Of a stretch of 7,823 nt of DNA, positions 6,632 to 7,823 are shown piece by piece (positions within the stretch are counted from its first letter, which is position 1; every line of letters starts with the position of its first letter). A program made the translations under genes and the position numbers. This DNA comes from CAYSBK01 sp964429265. GTDB lineage: Bacteria; Planctomycetota; Phycisphaerae; Sedimentisphaerales; Anaerobacaceae. Location of the stretch: contig CAYSBK010000118.1 in the NCBI GenBank assembly GCA_964429265.1, forward strand, positions 1 through 7,823, written 5' to 3'. The notes under the pieces were generated by a model. That model was given only the letters and a program-made list of their open reading frames with translations. It ran no database searches and was not told the DNA's origin.

Positions 6632-6632
6632 T

Positions 6633-7775
6633 ATGACCGCGTTCAACGTCATCAAAAAAGACCCCAACACCAACGCCAGGCTCGCCCGGCTCAATACCGC
6701 CCACGGCACCGTCCAGACCCCCGTCTTTATGCCCGTCGGAACCTCCGGCGCCGTAAAGGGAATCACACCCGCCCAACTCGAACAGGCAGGCGCGGCAATG
6801 CTGCTGGCGAACGCCTATCACCTGCTGCTGCGACCTGGTACCGAAACCATCGAACGCCTCGGCGGCATCCACCGGTTTATGGCATGGAAGAAACCGATAC
6901 TGACCGACAGCGGCGGCTACCAGGTCTTCTCCCTCGGCCGCAACAGCCGGCAACGCCGCCGAATCGACCTCACCCGCGTTGACGACGATGGCGTGGAATT
7001 CACAAGCCATATGGACGGCAGCAAGCTTTACCTCCAGCCCGAAACCGCCACCCAACTCCAGAATCGCCTCGCCGCCGACGTCATCACCTGCCTCGACCAG
7101 TGCACCCCCCACGACTGCAGCCCGCACCAACTCCGCCGGGCCGTCGACCGAACCATCCGCTGGGCCCACCGATGCAAACGCGCCCACCAAAACCCCGCCC
7201 AACTGCAGTTCGGCATCGTCCAGGGCGGAACCGACGCCGCCCTGCGCCGACTCTGCGCCCAAGAGCTCATCCAACTCGACTTCGACGGCTATGCCATCGG
7301 TGGTCTCAGCGTCGGCGAAACCAGGCAACAAACGTTCGAGACACTGGCCGACCTGGCCCCACTGCTGCCGGAAAACAAGCCACGCTACCTTATGGGCGTC
7401 GGCACACCCGCCGACATCATCCAGGCCGTCTGCAACGGCGTCGATATGTTCGACTGCGTCCTGCCCACCCGAAACGGCCGGAACGGCTTCGCATTCACCA
7501 GCGAAGGACCACTCAGAATCCGCAACGCCCGCCACACCGACAGCGACCAGCCCATCGACCCCGCCTGCGATTGCTATTGCTGCACCAACTTCACCCGCGC
7601 CGCCGTACGACACTTCTTCAAGGTCGGCGAAATGCTCGGCCCGATCCTGTTGTCGCTGCACAACATCCGCTTCTACCAGAAACTTATGGCCTCCATTCAA
7701 CACGCCATAAGCACCGCCAGCTTCGCAACCTGGGCCGACCGGAACCTCCCCCGCTACAAAACCCTCTTCCCGTAA
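6633..7775 (+). CDS. tgt: tRNA-guanine(34) transglycosylase (Tgt)
   Basis: Tgt swaps guanine for the queuosine precursor preQ1 at wobble position 34 of tRNAs with GUN anticodons (Asp, Asn, His, Tyr), in the cytoplasm. The 380-residue length is typical of bacterial Tgt. The catalytic set is visible: TDSGGYQVFSLG with Asp92, GVEFTSHMDG, Asp155 in CLDQCTP, QFGIVQGG, GYAIGGLSVGE, and the nucleophile region DMFDCVLPTRNGRNG with Asp274. The structural zinc site is complete: Cys312, Cys314 and Cys317 in CDCYCC, and His343 in SLHNIRFY; Cys316 is an extra cysteine. The ATG at 6633 begins one base after the SpoIID-type gene stop, has no ribosome binding site and puts the family N-terminus (MTAFNVIKKDP) in place. 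Translation is therefore probably coupled to the gene before it. The same frame stays open upstream to about 6390, but that is inside the SpoIID-type gene and shows no Tgt homology. In many bacteria tgt is followed by yajC and secDF; the window ends too soon to tell. Confidence 0.97.
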   Translation: MTAFNVIKKDPNTNARLARLNTAHGTVQTPVFMPVGTSGAVKGITPAQLEQAGAAMLLANAYHLLLRPGTETIERLGGIHRFMAWKKPILTDSGGYQVFSLGRNSRQRRRIDLTRVDDDGVEFTSHMDGSKLYLQPETATQLQNRLAADVITCLDQCTPHDCSPHQLRRAVDRTIRWAHRCKRAHQNPAQLQFGIVQGGTDAALRRLCAQELIQLDFDGYAIGGLSVGETRQQTFETLADLAPLLPENKPRYLMGVGTPADIIQAVCNGVDMFDCVLPTRNGRNGFAFTSEGPLRIRNARHTDSDQPIDPACDCYCCTNFTRAAVRHFFKVGEMLGPILLSLHNIRFYQKLMASIQHAISTASFATWADRNLPRYKTLFP

Positions 7776-7823
7776 CTACCGCTGCCGCCCCGGCCCGACC
7801 GTCGATACCTCCTCATCGGGCAT
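7776..7823. other. Right edge, no supported gene
   Basis: The 48 bases after tgt contain no plus-strand start codon in a useful context. On the minus strand one frame is open from the window edge to a TAG at 7776-7778, so a convergent gene could end there directly against the tgt stop. The last 16 codons would read MPDEEVSTVGPGRQR and stop. GCCCGA (7793-7798) and TCGGGC (7816-7821) could pair across a 17-base loop, but there is no T-run, so I do not call a terminator. Confidence 0.25.

Noticed and set aside
6390..6632. In-frame N-terminal extension of tgt back to 6390
   Set aside because: It overlaps the conserved SpoIID C-terminus, and Tgt family proteins begin at the equivalent of 6633.
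6462..7703. 413-codon minus-strand open frame opposite tgt
   Set aside because: It is antisense to a complete Tgt with all catalytic and zinc residues; its Gly, Ala, Val and Asp-rich composition comes from tgt codon bias.
162..7775. CRISPR arrays, insertion sequences, tRNA genes and retron- or toxin-type systems
   Set aside because: I saw no regularly spaced repeats, transposase motifs, terminal inverted repeats, cloverleaf-like segments or reverse transcriptase motifs on either strand.
7793..7821. Terminator hairpin after tgt
   Set aside because: The stem is six pairs with a 17-base loop and no T-run; it may instead lie inside a neighbouring gene.

Overview
The window looks like chromosomal DNA of a planctomycete, most likely from the Phycisphaerae side of the phylum. 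Three things suggest this. One protein fuses tetratricopeptide repeats to two RNA polymerase alpha C-terminal-like domains, an architecture I associate with planctomycetes. A SpoIID/LytB-type protein sits among genes that otherwise do not look like a spore-former. A predicted lipoprotein with a GH43-type propeller fits a polysaccharide-degrading lifestyle. The phylum assignment is inference from gene content; there is no rRNA or other phylogenetic marker here. No mobile element, CRISPR array, tRNA or rRNA was seen.

Layout: positions 1-161 carry no gene I can support. Two genes read leftward (minus strand): comEC (to 3854), the inner-membrane DNA-uptake channel with a C-terminal metallo-beta-lactamase domain, followed 60 bases downstream by a GH43-like five-bladed propeller lipoprotein (162-1193). 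A divergent intergenic region (3855-4017) holds a perfect TATAAT box for the rightward genes and five G-runs on the minus strand able to form a G-quadruplex in the comEC leader. Three genes then read rightward as a tight unit: the TPR/alpha-CTD protein (4018-5322), a SpoIID/LytB-type predicted lipoprotein (5339-6631; 16 bases downstream) and tgt (6633-7775; 1 base downstream). The last 48 bases hold no identifiable gene start; a convergent minus-strand gene could end there.

How the genes fit together: tgt (queuosine tRNA modification) and comEC are standard families. The rightward operon joins a presumed transcription or nucleic-acid-binding factor, a cell-wall glycan enzyme and a tRNA-modification enzyme, with no obvious single pathway. 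The least understood element is the TPR/double alpha-CTD protein. It keeps the alpha-CTD helix-hairpin-helix core, including the arginine equivalent to E. coli alpha R265, but lacks the alpha N-terminal (assembly) domain, so it could bind UP-element-like DNA or RNA polymerase partners independently of the polymerase alpha subunit.

The plus strand is strongly C-rich over most of the window whichever way the genes point. Rightward genes end codons in C and comEC ends them in G. This suggests replication-strand mutational skew, with the plus strand as the lagging strand. The skew is weaker in the GH43-like gene.
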